A stretch of 16,300 bases of DNA from positions 1 to 16,300 of the forward strand of contig DAOVJK010000028.1 of assembly GCA_030673265.1 (NCBI GenBank). Direction: 5' to 3'. Positions 7,631 to 15,513 of this stretch are shown here, piece by piece. A program made the translations under genes and the position numbers. The notes under the pieces are model-generated. The model saw only the letters and a program-made list of their open reading frames with translations, did no database searches and was not told the DNA's origin. Position 1 is the first letter of the stretch. Every line of letters begins with the position of its first letter. Source of the stretch: Pseudomonadota bacterium. Its GTDB lineage: Bacteria; Desulfobacterota; Desulfobulbia; Desulfobulbales; JAGXFP01.

Positions 7631-8104
7631 TTGGTTGCCGAGATGATCCGCAGGGCTCGCATTGATGATGTAAAAAAAATCTACGCCATCCTCCAGCATT
7701 TTTCTGCCAAGGAGTTGCTGCTTGGTCGTTCTTTGAGTTCTTTATATGACCAGTTGCGAGATTTTCTGGTCTATGAGGATCCGCAGCAGGTAGAAAAGCG
7801 GATAATCGGCGTCTGTGCCCTCCATGTTTGTTGGGAGAACCTGGCCGAAATTCGTTCGCTGGCGGTTGTTGAGGGAGAACATGGTAAGGGAGTTGGCCGG
7901 GAGCTGGTGCGGGTCTGTCTTGAGGATATGAAAGAGCTCGGCTTGAGTAAGGTGTTTACTCTTACCTATCAACCGGGATTTTTTGAAAAGTTGGGATTCA
8001 GGAAGGTTGATAAGAGCGAATTACCACACAAGGTCTGGAGCGATTGTATCCAGTGCCCCAAATTTCCGGATTGTAATGAAGAGGCGATGGTCCGGGATAT
8101 ATAA
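7631..8104 (+). CDS. GNAT N-acetyltransferase, short ArgA-like (putative N-acetylglutamate synthase)
   Basis: A single GNAT domain of 157 residues. The acetyl-CoA site is visible as IRSLAVVEGEHGKGVGRELV (motif A, with Q/RxxGxG/A replaced by HGKGVG), and FFEKLGFRKV is motif B. The C-terminal tail has LPHKVWSDCIQCPKFPDC with C139, C142 and C148; this LPHKVW and Cys-rich ending marks a small family usually annotated as N-acetyltransferase and proposed in several bacteria to serve as N-acetylglutamate synthase, the first arginine step. Two genes downstream lies argJ, which fits that role. TTG 7631 has AAGAGGA just upstream; ATG 7643 (MIRRARIDDV) matches where family members normally start, so the true start is uncertain. 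secA begins 18 bases after the stop. Confidence 0.88.
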   Translation: MVAEMIRRARIDDVKKIYAILQHFSAKELLLGRSLSSLYDQLRDFLVYEDPQQVEKRIIGVCALHVCWENLAEIRSLAVVEGEHGKGVGRELVRVCLEDMKELGLSKVFTLTYQPGFFEKLGFRKVDKSELPHKVWSDCIQCPKFPDCNEEAMVRDI

Positions 8105-8122
8105 GCAGGGAGCTTAAAAGAA

Positions 8123-10660
8123 ATGATCGGAAGTTTACTAACCAAGATTTTTGGCAGCAAGAATGAAAGGGTCCTGAAAGAGATCCAACCTATAGTTGTT
8201 GCTATTAATGATCTGGAACCTGAGATCAAGAAACTGGATGACCAGGCTTTGGCGGCCAAAACCGTTGAGTTTAGAGAGCGGTTGACCAAGGGCGAGACCG
8301 TTGATGACCTTTTGGTTGAAGCCTTTGCCGTGGTGAGGGAAGCCGCCTGGCGGACCGTGGAAATGCGGCCCTTCGATGTCCAGTTGGTTGGTGGCATTGT
8401 TCTGCATCAGGGCAAGATCGCCGAGATGAAAACCGGTGAGGGCAAGACCCTGGTCGCTACTATGCCTGTTTACCTCAATGCCCTGAGCGGGCATGGTTCC
8501 CACGTGGTGACCGTTAATGATTACCTGGCCAGTCGTGATGCAGAATGGATGAGTCAGGTCTATACCTTTTTGGGGATGAGCACCGGGGTGATTGTCCATG
8601 ATATGGATGATCAGGACCGGCGGGCGGCCTATGCCAGTGATATTACCTATGGCACCAATAACGAGTTCGGTTTTGATTATCTGCGCGATAATATGAAGTT
8701 TTCCGAGGAAGATTTCTGCCAGCGGCCCTTGAACTTTGCGATCGTCGATGAGGTTGACTCCATCCTGATCGATGAGGCGCGGACGCCGCTTATTATCTCG
8801 GGGCCGTCCGATATGTCGACCGAACTTTATCAGCGGGTGGATCGGCTTGCGCACAACTTTCAGAAGGAAATCCACTTTACCATCGATGAGAAATCCCGGG
8901 CCTTGTCACTTACCGATGATGGGGTGGCTCTGGGAGAGAAGCTTTTGGAGATTGATAATCTATATGACCCTCAGAATATCGAGTGGCTGCATCATCTCAA
9001 TCAGGCCCTGAAGGCCAATTTTGTATTCAGCCGTGATGTTGATTATCTGGTCAGGGACGGTGAGGTTCTGATCGTTGATGAGTTCACCGGTCGGGCTTTG
9101 GCGGGTCGGCGCTACAGCGATGGTCTGCATCAGGCCCTTGAAGCCAAGGAGAAGGTCAAGGTAGAAAAGGAAAATCAGACCCTGGCCTCAATCACCTTCC
9201 AGAACTATTTCCGGATGTATGACAAGCTGGCCGGCATGACCGGTACGGCTGATACCGAGGCGGTTGAATTCAAGAAGATTTACAACCTTGATGTGGTGAC
9301 GATTCCGACCAACCACAACATGGTCCGCGCCGATTATGCCGATTCAATTTACAAGAACAAGAAGGCCAAGTTCCGGGCTGTGGTTCGGGAGATCCAGGCC
9401 CTGCATAAGCTCGGGCGCCCGGTCCTGGTCGGGACGATCAGTATTGACATTTCCGAGCAGATCTCCACAATGCTCAAAAAGGCCGGGGTTAAACACGCGG
9501 TTCTGAACGCCAAGCACCATGAAAATGAAGCCAAGATCATCGCCGAGGCTGGCGAACCGGGCAGGGTGACCATTGCTACCAATATGGCGGGACGTGGTAC
9601 CGACATCAAGCTTGGTGAAGGGGTCGCCGATCTCGGTGGGTTGCATATTCTGGGGACCAGCCGGCATGAATCTCGCCGGATCGACAATCAGCTGCGCGGT
9701 CGGGCCGGCCGGCAGGGCGATAATGGCTCTTCCCGGTTCTTTCTGTCGCTGGAAGATGATCTGTTGCGCATTTTCGGTTCTGATCGTATTTCCGGGATTA
9801 TGGACAAGCTGGGCATGGAAGAGGACGAGCCGGTCGAGCATCAGATGATCAGTAAGGCCATCGAGAATGCCCAGCGCAAGGTTGAAGGGCATAACTTTGA
9901 GATTCGTAAGCATCTGCTCGAATACGATGATGTCATGAACAAGCAGCGGGAAGTGATCTATCGGCAGCGCCGGGAGATCATGATAAACGAAAATGTCCAA
10001 GATGATATCATGGAGATGATTGCGGACCTGGCCGACATGATTGGCGGTGGGGTGGCCGATCCCAAGATGCCTTCCCTCGAATGGGACTGGGATAGTCTTC
10101 GTGAGCAGCTTCATGCGAGTTTTGGCTTGAATTTTGAGCTGAGTGACGAAGAAAAAGAGGATATCAGCGTTGATCAACTGATCGAGAAACTGACCGTTTT
10201 TCTGAACGATGCCTATGGGGTGCGGGAAATGGAAAATGGTTCCGAAAACATGCGTAATCTCGAAAAGCTGGTTCTTCTCCAGGTTATCGATCAACACTGG
10301 AAAGAGCATCTCCTGAATATGGATCATCTCAAAGAGGGGATCAGTCTGCGGGGCTACGGTCAGAAGAACCCCCTTAACGAGTACAAGCGTGAAGGCTTCG
10401 ATATGTTCATGGAGCTGATGGACACCATCAAGCAGCAGACCGTCAGGCAGCTTTTCCTGATCAGGTTGGTTGAGGAAGATGAGATTGAAAGACTGGCCCG
10501 TGAACAGCGGGAGCGCAAACAGGAAATGGAGTTGCGCCATGGTGAATCAGCCGGGGAGCGGCAGCCGGTCAGACGCGAAGGCGAAAAGATCGGGCGTAAT
10601 TCCCCCTGTCCCTGCGGCAGCGGTAAGAAATATAAAAAATGTTGTGGGCGGGCGACCTGA
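8123..10660 (+). CDS. secA: Protein translocase ATPase SecA
   Basis: The motor that drives preproteins through SecYEG at the inner membrane. At 845 residues it is full length. NBD1 has Walker A MKTGEGKT (102-109) and the DEVDS Walker B (209-213) followed by LIDEARTPLIISG; the preprotein cross-linking domain is inserted after this; NBD2 has GRPVLVGTISI, the ATNMAGRGTDIKL motif and QLRGRAGRQGD. The scaffold and helical wing domains follow, and the C-terminal SEC-C zinc tail is intact with C829, C831, C840 and C841, which in other bacteria contacts SecB and lipid. Start ATG 8123 has CAGGGAGC upstream. No secM-like leader was seen before it; a hairpin follows the gene. Confidence 0.99.
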   Translation: MIGSLLTKIFGSKNERVLKEIQPIVVAINDLEPEIKKLDDQALAAKTVEFRERLTKGETVDDLLVEAFAVVREAAWRTVEMRPFDVQLVGGIVLHQGKIAEMKTGEGKTLVATMPVYLNALSGHGSHVVTVNDYLASRDAEWMSQVYTFLGMSTGVIVHDMDDQDRRAAYASDITYGTNNEFGFDYLRDNMKFSEEDFCQRPLNFAIVDEVDSILIDEARTPLIISGPSDMSTELYQRVDRLAHNFQKEIHFTIDEKSRALSLTDDGVALGEKLLEIDNLYDPQNIEWLHHLNQALKANFVFSRDVDYLVRDGEVLIVDEFTGRALAGRRYSDGLHQALEAKEKVKVEKENQTLASITFQNYFRMYDKLAGMTGTADTEAVEFKKIYNLDVVTIPTNHNMVRADYADSIYKNKKAKFRAVVREIQALHKLGRPVLVGTISIDISEQISTMLKKAGVKHAVLNAKHHENEAKIIAEAGEPGRVTIATNMAGRGTDIKLGEGVADLGGLHILGTSRHESRRIDNQLRGRAGRQGDNGSSRFFLSLEDDLLRIFGSDRISGIMDKLGMEEDEPVEHQMISKAIENAQRKVEGHNFEIRKHLLEYDDVMNKQREVIYRQRREIMINENVQDDIMEMIADLADMIGGGVADPKMPSLEWDWDSLREQLHASFGLNFELSDEEKEDISVDQLIEKLTVFLNDAYGVREMENGSENMRNLEKLVLLQVIDQHWKEHLLNMDHLKEGISLRGYGQKNPLNEYKREGFDMFMELMDTIKQQTVRQLFLIRLVEEDEIERLAREQRERKQEMELRHGESAGERQPVRREGEKIGRNSPCPCGSGKKYKKCCGRAT

Positions 10661-10687
10661 TTAGCTGCCTGCGAGTAGAGTGCCTCT

Positions 10688-10732
10688 GTGACCCGTAATT
10701 CAATCAATAATTGCGGGTTGGTGTTTGGTCAC
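10688..10732 (+). terminator. Compound hairpin between secA and argJ (possible weak terminator or attenuator)
   Basis: ACCCGTAATT (10691-10700) pairs with AATTGCGGGT (10709-10718) through ten pairs, one of them G-T, around an eight-base loop. GTGACC (10688-10693) can instead pair with GGTCAC (10727-10732), giving an outer helix that retains part of the inner one. No clean T tract follows, only TTGGTGTTTGG, so full termination is doubtful. Confidence 0.4.
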
Positions 10733-10763
10733 GTTGTTCCCTTTGGTGGAATAGTTACAAAAT

Positions 10764-11954
10764 ATGGACAATTTCAAGGTAAATGGCTTCAAGGCAGCGG
10801 CGGTAAGGTCGGGCATCCGTGGTAAGGATCGGCTGGATATGGGGCTTATCGTCTGCGACCGGCCTGCCGTAGCGGCCGGAGTGTTTACGACCAGTCTGGT
10901 CAAGGCTGCCCCGGTACTGCTCGATACGGCAAGACTGGCCGACGGCAAGGCCAGGGCTATTCTGGTTAATTCCGGGATTGCCAATGCCTGTTCAGGTGCG
11001 CCCGGGATGGCGGCGGCCATCAGCAGCAGCAAATTTGTTGCCGATGGTCTGGAGATTGGTGAAGACGATGTGCTGATCGCATCGACCGGAGTGATAGGTG
11101 AGCAGCTTGACCTGGCCTGTTTCAAAAAAGCTATTCCCGCCCTGATCGAAGCACTGTCGACCGACGGTCTGGTCGAGGTGTCCCAGGCGATTATGACCAC
11201 CGATACCGTCGCCAAAATGGCGGTACGGGTGGTAGAGGTGGCTGGCAAGCCGGTAAAGCTTGTCGGGATGACCAAGGGGGCCGGGATGATCAAGCCCAAT
11301 ATGGCCACCATGCTTGCCTTTGTCATGACTGACGTGGCAATTGAGCAAGGTTGCCTGCAGCAGATGCTCCAGCAGGCCTGTGACCGCTCTTTCAATCGGA
11401 TCACCATTGACGGTGATACCAGCACCAACGACTCGGTGATTATCCTCGCTAATGGTCTGGCCGGCAATCAACCGCTGACCGAAAACAGTAGCGAGGCTGC
11501 ACCGTTCATGGCAGCCTTGGCTGATCTGACCAAGGACCTGGCCCTGCAGATCGTCCGGGACGGTGAGGGGGCGACCAAACTTGTTACGGTTCGGGTAAAA
11601 GGGGCGCGGAACGATCAGGAGGCCAAGCAGGCGGCAGAGACGGTGGCCGAGTCCAATCTGGTCAAGACCGCCTTTTTCGGCGAGGATGCCAACTGGGGCC
11701 GGATTATTGGCGCTCTAGGCCGGTCCGGGGCCGCCTTTGATCAGCAGCAGGTTGATATCGCCTTTGATGAAGTCTTAATGGTGGAGAATGGCCTCGGCTT
11801 GGGCAGTGAGGTTGAGGCGGCGGCCACCGAGGTCCTCAAGCAGAAAGAGTTCTCCGTCAATATCGATCTTAAGGCAGGTAGTGGGTCCTGCGAGTATTAC
11901 ACCTGCGATTTCTCTCTGGACTACGTCAAAATAAATGCCGATTACCGGACTTGA
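10764..11954 (+). CDS. argJ: Glutamate N-acetyltransferase / amino-acid N-acetyltransferase ArgJ
   Basis: Transfers the acetyl group from N-acetylornithine to glutamate, recycling it in arginine synthesis; bifunctional members can also use acetyl-CoA. The 396-residue proenzyme contains the autocleavage motif KGAGMIKPNMATMLAF, with T182 as the N-terminal nucleophile of the beta chain. Other family marks are VNSGIANACSG, STGVIGEQL (oxyanion region), DGDTSTNDS and EDANWGRIIGALGRSG, and the C-terminal CEYYTCDFSLDYVKINADYRT is canonical. No residue of the active core appears lost. It follows secA by 103 bases and ends at a probable terminator. Whether it is mono- or bifunctional cannot be seen in the sequence; the nearby GNAT gene would make the mono-functional cycle sufficient. 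Confidence 0.97.
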   Translation: MDNFKVNGFKAAAVRSGIRGKDRLDMGLIVCDRPAVAAGVFTTSLVKAAPVLLDTARLADGKARAILVNSGIANACSGAPGMAAAISSSKFVADGLEIGEDDVLIASTGVIGEQLDLACFKKAIPALIEALSTDGLVEVSQAIMTTDTVAKMAVRVVEVAGKPVKLVGMTKGAGMIKPNMATMLAFVMTDVAIEQGCLQQMLQQACDRSFNRITIDGDTSTNDSVIILANGLAGNQPLTENSSEAAPFMAALADLTKDLALQIVRDGEGATKLVTVRVKGARNDQEAKQAAETVAESNLVKTAFFGEDANWGRIIGALGRSGAAFDQQQVDIAFDEVLMVENGLGLGSEVEAAATEVLKQKEFSVNIDLKAGSGSCEYYTCDFSLDYVKINADYRT

Positions 11955-11963
11955 TGGTAGCCC

Positions 11964-11996
11964 GGCACGGATCTTTCTGCGCCATTTTCTTTTTTT
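11964..11996 (+). terminator. Probable intrinsic terminator of argJ
   Basis: GGCACGGA (11964-11971) pairs with TCTGCGCC (11976-11983) around a TCTT loop, with one mismatch and one G-T pair, and is followed at once by ATTTTCTTTTTTT. It lies ten bases beyond the argJ stop and separates argJ from the rhodanese gene. Confidence 0.5.
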
Positions 11997-12001
11997 ATAA
12001 T
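11973..12001 (+). promoter_or_regulatory. Possible promoter of the rhodanese-kinase-regulator unit
   Basis: A perfect TATAAT lies at 11996-12001, 45 bases before the rhodanese ATG, directly after the argJ terminator. The -35 position (11973-11978, CTTTCT) is a poor match, so activity would need an activator or would be weak. It overlaps the terminator T tract. Confidence 0.3.
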
Positions 12002-12045
12002 CTCCAGTTTTGCATATTTTACCGCCGAGATGTAAGCGGATGTGG

Positions 12046-12444
12046 ATGGCGAAATTAATGATCTTGTTGCCGGCCAGATATGTTCTCCCCCTTATCTTTT
12101 TGCTGTTCTTCCTGGGAGGATGTGCCCCTTCGATTAACAGCTCCGTGCTGCTCGCCCGGCTTGGCAATGAGAAGGATGCCCCGGCGGTCGTTGATGTCCG
12201 GACCGGATCAGAGTTTAAGCGAGGCCATTTGCCGGGGGCGGTCAATATTTCGTTACTGGTTTTGCCTTTCCGGTTGGCGACGGTTCCGGTCAAGGGCAAA
12301 GGTGATCCGGTTGTGGTATACTGCGCTCATGGACCAAGGGCGGCTCTGGCCGCTTTTATCCTTAGAATGGCGGGATTTAAAGATGTCCTCCACCTACGGG
12401 GTGATCTGGCGGGCTGGAAATCAAGCGGGTTGTCGGTCGAGTAG
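12046..12444 (+). CDS. Rhodanese-like lipoprotein
   Basis: A 132-residue lipoprotein carrying a single rhodanese domain. The signal peptide has basic residues K3 and R11, a hydrophobic core and the lipobox LGGC with C26 as the lipidated residue; the +2 Ala predicts outer-membrane sorting. The rhodanese part shows VVDVRTGSEFKRGHLPGAVNI and the active-site loop C93-AHGPR98, a normal six-residue loop for sulfurtransferases. Substrate is unknown; a sulfane-sulfur role is inferred. ATG 12046 is chosen because AAGCGGA lies five bases upstream; ATG 12040 and TTG 12010 are possible. The histidine kinase gene starts 32 bases after the stop, so they are likely co-transcribed. Confidence 0.85.
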   Translation: MAKLMILLPARYVLPLIFLLFFLGGCAPSINSSVLLARLGNEKDAPAVVDVRTGSEFKRGHLPGAVNISLLVLPFRLATVPVKGKGDPVVVYCAHGPRAALAAFILRMAGFKDVLHLRGDLAGWKSSGLSVE

Positions 12445-12476
12445 TAATGGTCGTAGTTGTCTTATGAAGGAACCTA

Positions 12477-13568
12477 ATGCGCAAGATTCTCTTCACTTTT
12501 CTGTTGTTGATTGTTGCCGGGATCGGCCTGCTTCATTTCTACACGCCGGGTGATCTTGGGCTTTATCATGCCGCCTATCGACGGTTAAGTTATTTCCCTA
12601 TCTTCCTCGGGGCGATCTGGTTCGGCCTGCGGGGCGGGCTATTCTTTGCCGTCCTTTCATCACTGGCCTTCATCCCCCATCTCGTTCTGTATATCGGCGA
12701 AGATCCCCGGATCTATCTCAATGAATTGATCGAGGTAGTCTTGTATCTGGCGGCCGGTACCCTGACAGGTTTTATCGCCAGTCGGGAGGCAAAACTTCGT
12801 GACAAGTACCGGGTCCTTTCCGAGGAGTTGGAAGAGGCCTATGGGAAGTTGCACCATGAGAGTGCCGTCCTGCTTGAGGTAGAGGAGCAGCTGGGGGCAA
12901 ATCAGAAACTATCCGCCCTCGGCGAGCTTTCCGCTTCCCTGGCCCATGAGATCAAAAATCCCTTGAGCTCGCTCCGGGGTACGGCGGAAATTATTCTTGA
13001 TGAGTTTCCGGAGGGGCATCCCAAACGGGAATTCGGTGAAATTATGCTCAAGGAGGTTGATCGCCTGAATGTGACGGTCAATGAAATTCTGCAGTTCTCC
13101 AAGGGGCAGGCCGCTTTTGCTAATGACCAGCCGGCTGAGCCCCTGTCCGAAGTGATCAACCGGGTGGTAAGGCTGATGGAATCCCATCTGCGCAAGAAGG
13201 CGGTTACCTTGCGGGTTGACTCCTGCCCGGAAGCCGATACCTTCGCGGTAAACGGCAGTAAAATGTCCCAGGTTTTTCTGAATATCATTCTGAATGCGAT
13301 TGATGCCTTGGCTGAACATGGGCAGATCAATCTGAAAATCAGGGTCGACGATCAGGAGATGATTGTTGCGGTCTCCGACAACGGACCGGGGATTCCTGAA
13401 AATATGCGGCAGGATATCTTTGCCCCGTTTGTTTCCGGTAAAGAACATGGCACCGGACTGGGCCTGTCGATCAGCGCCAAGATCGTCGAAAGTCTTGGCG
13501 GCCGGATCAATGTTTCCGAGAGTAGTGATGGTGGCGCGTGCTTTGCGGTTTCTTTACCCCAGGGCTGA
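12477..13568 (+). CDS. Membrane histidine kinase, NtrB-like core
   Basis: A 363-residue sensor kinase. Residues 1-104 hold three or four hydrophobic helices with HAAYRRLSYFPIFLGAIWFG and IPHLVLYI, including H31 and H68, and almost no periplasmic loop, so it senses within or at the membrane. A coiled coil (about 105-142) leads to the HisKA domain with ASLAHEIKNPL, phospho-acceptor H157. The HATPase domain has the N box NIILNAIDALAEHG, the G1 box DNGPGIPENM and G2 GTGLGLSI, all intact. GAAGGAA lies just upstream of ATG 12477. The gene is followed 78 bases later by an NtrC-type regulator, almost certainly its partner. The signal is unknown. Confidence 0.93.
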   Translation: MRKILFTFLLLIVAGIGLLHFYTPGDLGLYHAAYRRLSYFPIFLGAIWFGLRGGLFFAVLSSLAFIPHLVLYIGEDPRIYLNELIEVVLYLAAGTLTGFIASREAKLRDKYRVLSEELEEAYGKLHHESAVLLEVEEQLGANQKLSALGELSASLAHEIKNPLSSLRGTAEIILDEFPEGHPKREFGEIMLKEVDRLNVTVNEILQFSKGQAAFANDQPAEPLSEVINRVVRLMESHLRKKAVTLRVDSCPEADTFAVNGSKMSQVFLNIILNAIDALAEHGQINLKIRVDDQEMIVAVSDNGPGIPENMRQDIFAPFVSGKEHGTGLGLSISAKIVESLGGRINVSESSDGGACFAVSLPQG

Positions 13569-13646
13569 GGTTGTTCTGAAGTACCTTGGGATGCAAAGTT
13601 TCAGGTGCCTGGGGTTTGACTTTATAAGTTGTTAAAGAGGTAGGAA

Positions 13647-15005
13647 ATGTCTGGCAGAATCCTGTTAATCGATGATGACGATAGCCTGCGAAGGGTGACC
13701 GAGTACAATCTTGTCGCGGCCGGCTTTGAGGTGATGACCGCCGCCTCCGGCAAGGAAGGACTGGCGGGTTTTAGCGAATATGAGCCGGATCTGGTTGTCA
13801 CCGATGTTGAGCTTGGCGATATGAACGGTCTGGAGCTGCTGGCTGAATTCAAGAAGAAGGACCCGGATACGCCGGTGATAGTGATCACGGCTTACGGGAC
13901 TATCGATATGGCGGTCAAGGCCATGACCAAGGGGGCCTTTAATTTTATCACCAAACCCTTTGATCGTGAGTCCTTGCGGATGTCCTGCCGGAAGGCTCTG
14001 GAGTTGACGACTCTCAAATCCCGCAATCGGCAGTTGGTCGAAGAGGTGGAGCGGTTGAGCGGGGTCGAGGGCATGGAGACCGCCAATTCGGCCATGGCTG
14101 AATTGCTGGATACGGCCATGCGGGTGGCGGAGAGTGAGGCCACGGTCCTGATCTCCGGTGAATCGGGCACCGGCAAGGAGCTGCTGGCCCGGTTGATCCA
14201 TCGGCGCAGCGCCAGGCACAATGGTCCGATGGTGGTTGTTAACTGCGCCGCCATCCCGGACACCCTTATCGAAAGCGAGTTGTTTGGTCATGTCAAAGGC
14301 GCCTTTACCGGGGCGGTGGCCAACCGTAAGGGTCGTTTTCAATCCGCCCGCGGCGGCACCCTTTTTCTTGATGAGATCGGTGAGCTTAAATTCGATATGC
14401 AGGCCAAACTGTTGCGGGCCATCCAGGAGAGGGAAGTAGAGCCGGTCGGCTCCGACAAGATCGAGAAGGTCGATGTCAGGATAGTAGCCGCCACCAATCG
14501 GGATTTGCAGGCACAGGCCTCCTCAGGGGAATTTCGCGAGGATCTTTATTACCGCTTGAGCGTTATCCCTCTTCATATCCCGGCCCTGCGCGAACGGCCT
14601 GAAGATATCGAGACCCTGACCGGCCATTTCCTTAAAAAACTTGGCGCGGCCCATGGGGTTGGCTTCAGCGCCGGAGCCTTGGCCCGTCTCAAGGCTTATA
14701 AGTGGCCCGGTAATATCCGGGAATTACAAAATACCGTGGAGCGCGGCTTTATCCTGCGGCGCGGCGATGAGATCGGTGAAGAGGTGCTGGGGTTGACGGG
14801 TGATAGCGTGGTGGCTGGGGCCGAAGATCAGGGGGGGGTGCTCGGGTTGAATATCCCCGATGAAGGACTTTCCCTCGAGGAAGTGGAGAAAACCCTGATC
14901 CGGAAGGCGCTGGAGAAAAGCGGCGGTAACCGTTCGGAGGCCGCCCGCCTTTTGAAAATACCCCGCCATGTTCTGATCTACCGGCTGGAAAAATTTGATC
15001 TCTAG
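13647..15005 (+). CDS. Sigma-54-dependent response regulator, NtrC/AtoC/ZraR type
   Basis: A 452-residue activator of sigma-54 RNA polymerase. The receiver domain has acidic D9-D12, phospho-acceptor D53 and K103 in TKPFD. The AAA+ domain has Walker A GESGTGKE (171-178), the sigma-54-contacting GAFTGA loop (218-223), Walker B LFLDEIGE (239-246) and the arginine-finger region FREDLYYRLSVIPLHIP. The C-terminal Fis-type helix-turn-helix is GGNRSEAARLLKIPRHVLIYRL. All key residues are present, so it should be active. AGAGGTAGGAA precedes the ATG. Targets are not in view: I found no convincing -24/-12 promoter in the window. It is the last gene of the rhodanese-kinase unit. Confidence 0.97.
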   Translation: MSGRILLIDDDDSLRRVTEYNLVAAGFEVMTAASGKEGLAGFSEYEPDLVVTDVELGDMNGLELLAEFKKKDPDTPVIVITAYGTIDMAVKAMTKGAFNFITKPFDRESLRMSCRKALELTTLKSRNRQLVEEVERLSGVEGMETANSAMAELLDTAMRVAESEATVLISGESGTGKELLARLIHRRSARHNGPMVVVNCAAIPDTLIESELFGHVKGAFTGAVANRKGRFQSARGGTLFLDEIGELKFDMQAKLLRAIQEREVEPVGSDKIEKVDVRIVAATNRDLQAQASSGEFREDLYYRLSVIPLHIPALRERPEDIETLTGHFLKKLGAAHGVGFSAGALARLKAYKWPGNIRELQNTVERGFILRRGDEIGEEVLGLTGDSVVAGAEDQGGVLGLNIPDEGLSLEEVEKTLIRKALEKSGGNRSEAARLLKIPRHVLIYRLEKFDL

Positions 15006-15043
15006 ATTAAATTGACACTTAGTCCACATATTTCATGAGTGTT

Positions 15044-15059
15044 TTTGATCATGATCAAA
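15044..15059. promoter_or_regulatory. Perfect 16-bp palindrome matching the FNR/CRP-family box
   Basis: TTTGATCATGATCAAA is its own reverse complement and contains TTGAT-N4-ATCAA (15045-15058), the exact FNR consensus. It lies 39 bases after the regulator stop. No plus-strand gene starts within 800 bases and the minus-strand secreted-protein gene ends just to its right, so no target is evident. It could bind an FNR/CRP-type redox regulator or be chance. Confidence 0.45.
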
Positions 15060-15147
15060 GCAGATCTGTTTTTGTGGTGGATGGTGTTTGTCTCAGACAG
15101 GATGAAAGTGCAAGGATTGTATCGAGAAGATCGCCGTGCCTGGTTTT

Positions 15148-15513
15148 CTACTTTTTTGCTTTAATAGTTGTCTTCATTCCAGACACTCCCCATACTTGCA
15201 AATTTCCAGATCGGTCGAGGATGTAGTATTCTTCAGCCGTCGCATCTTTTTGATTATAAACTATACCATTGACTCCCTGTGACTCTGTCAGCACTTGCCT
15301 GATTATGATACCGTCTTCAAATCTTTTGACTAAAATAGTAACATCTCCTTCTACTGCGATTATCACCTTGTAGTTCTCTCTGCTGCGGCTATTATCCCAG
15401 AATCCTATGATTTGAGGCTCTGCAGCCAGAGCCGGAACCCCAAACTGCAAAAAAGAGAATGCAATCGCTACATTTATCAATCTTTTTGTTAACGGGAAGT
15501 TAAATAGCATCAT
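15148..15513 (-). CDS. Secreted small protein of unknown function
   Basis: Not recognised. The 121-residue product has a clear Sec signal peptide: TKR in the basic region, a hydrophobic core and PALA-AE as a signal peptidase I site after about residue 31. The mature part of about 90 residues alternates charged and hydrophobic residues in strand-like segments (YKVIIAVEGDVTILVKRF, GIIIRQVL, YYILDRSGNLQVWG), suggesting a small all-beta periplasmic protein; it has no cysteine. ATG 15513 has AGGGG six bases upstream, a good ribosome site. The gene is more AT-rich than the block to its left and stands alone on the minus strand, which hints at separate acquisition. Confidence 0.75.
   Translation of the reverse strand: MMLFNFPLTKRLINVAIAFSFLQFGVPALAAEPQIIGFWDNSRSRENYKVIIAVEGDVTILVKRFEDGIIIRQVLTESQGVNGIVYNQKDATAEEYYILDRSGNLQVWGVSGMKTTIKAKK

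Noticed and set aside
9344..10540. 398-codon open frame antisense to secA (also 8138-8875)
   Set aside because: secA is unambiguous on the other strand and these translations show low-information codon-shadow composition.
15035..15226. 63-codon plus-strand frame across the FNR-type palindrome
   Set aside because: It overlaps the 3' end of the better-supported secreted-protein gene, has no ribosome site and starts within the presumed regulatory region.
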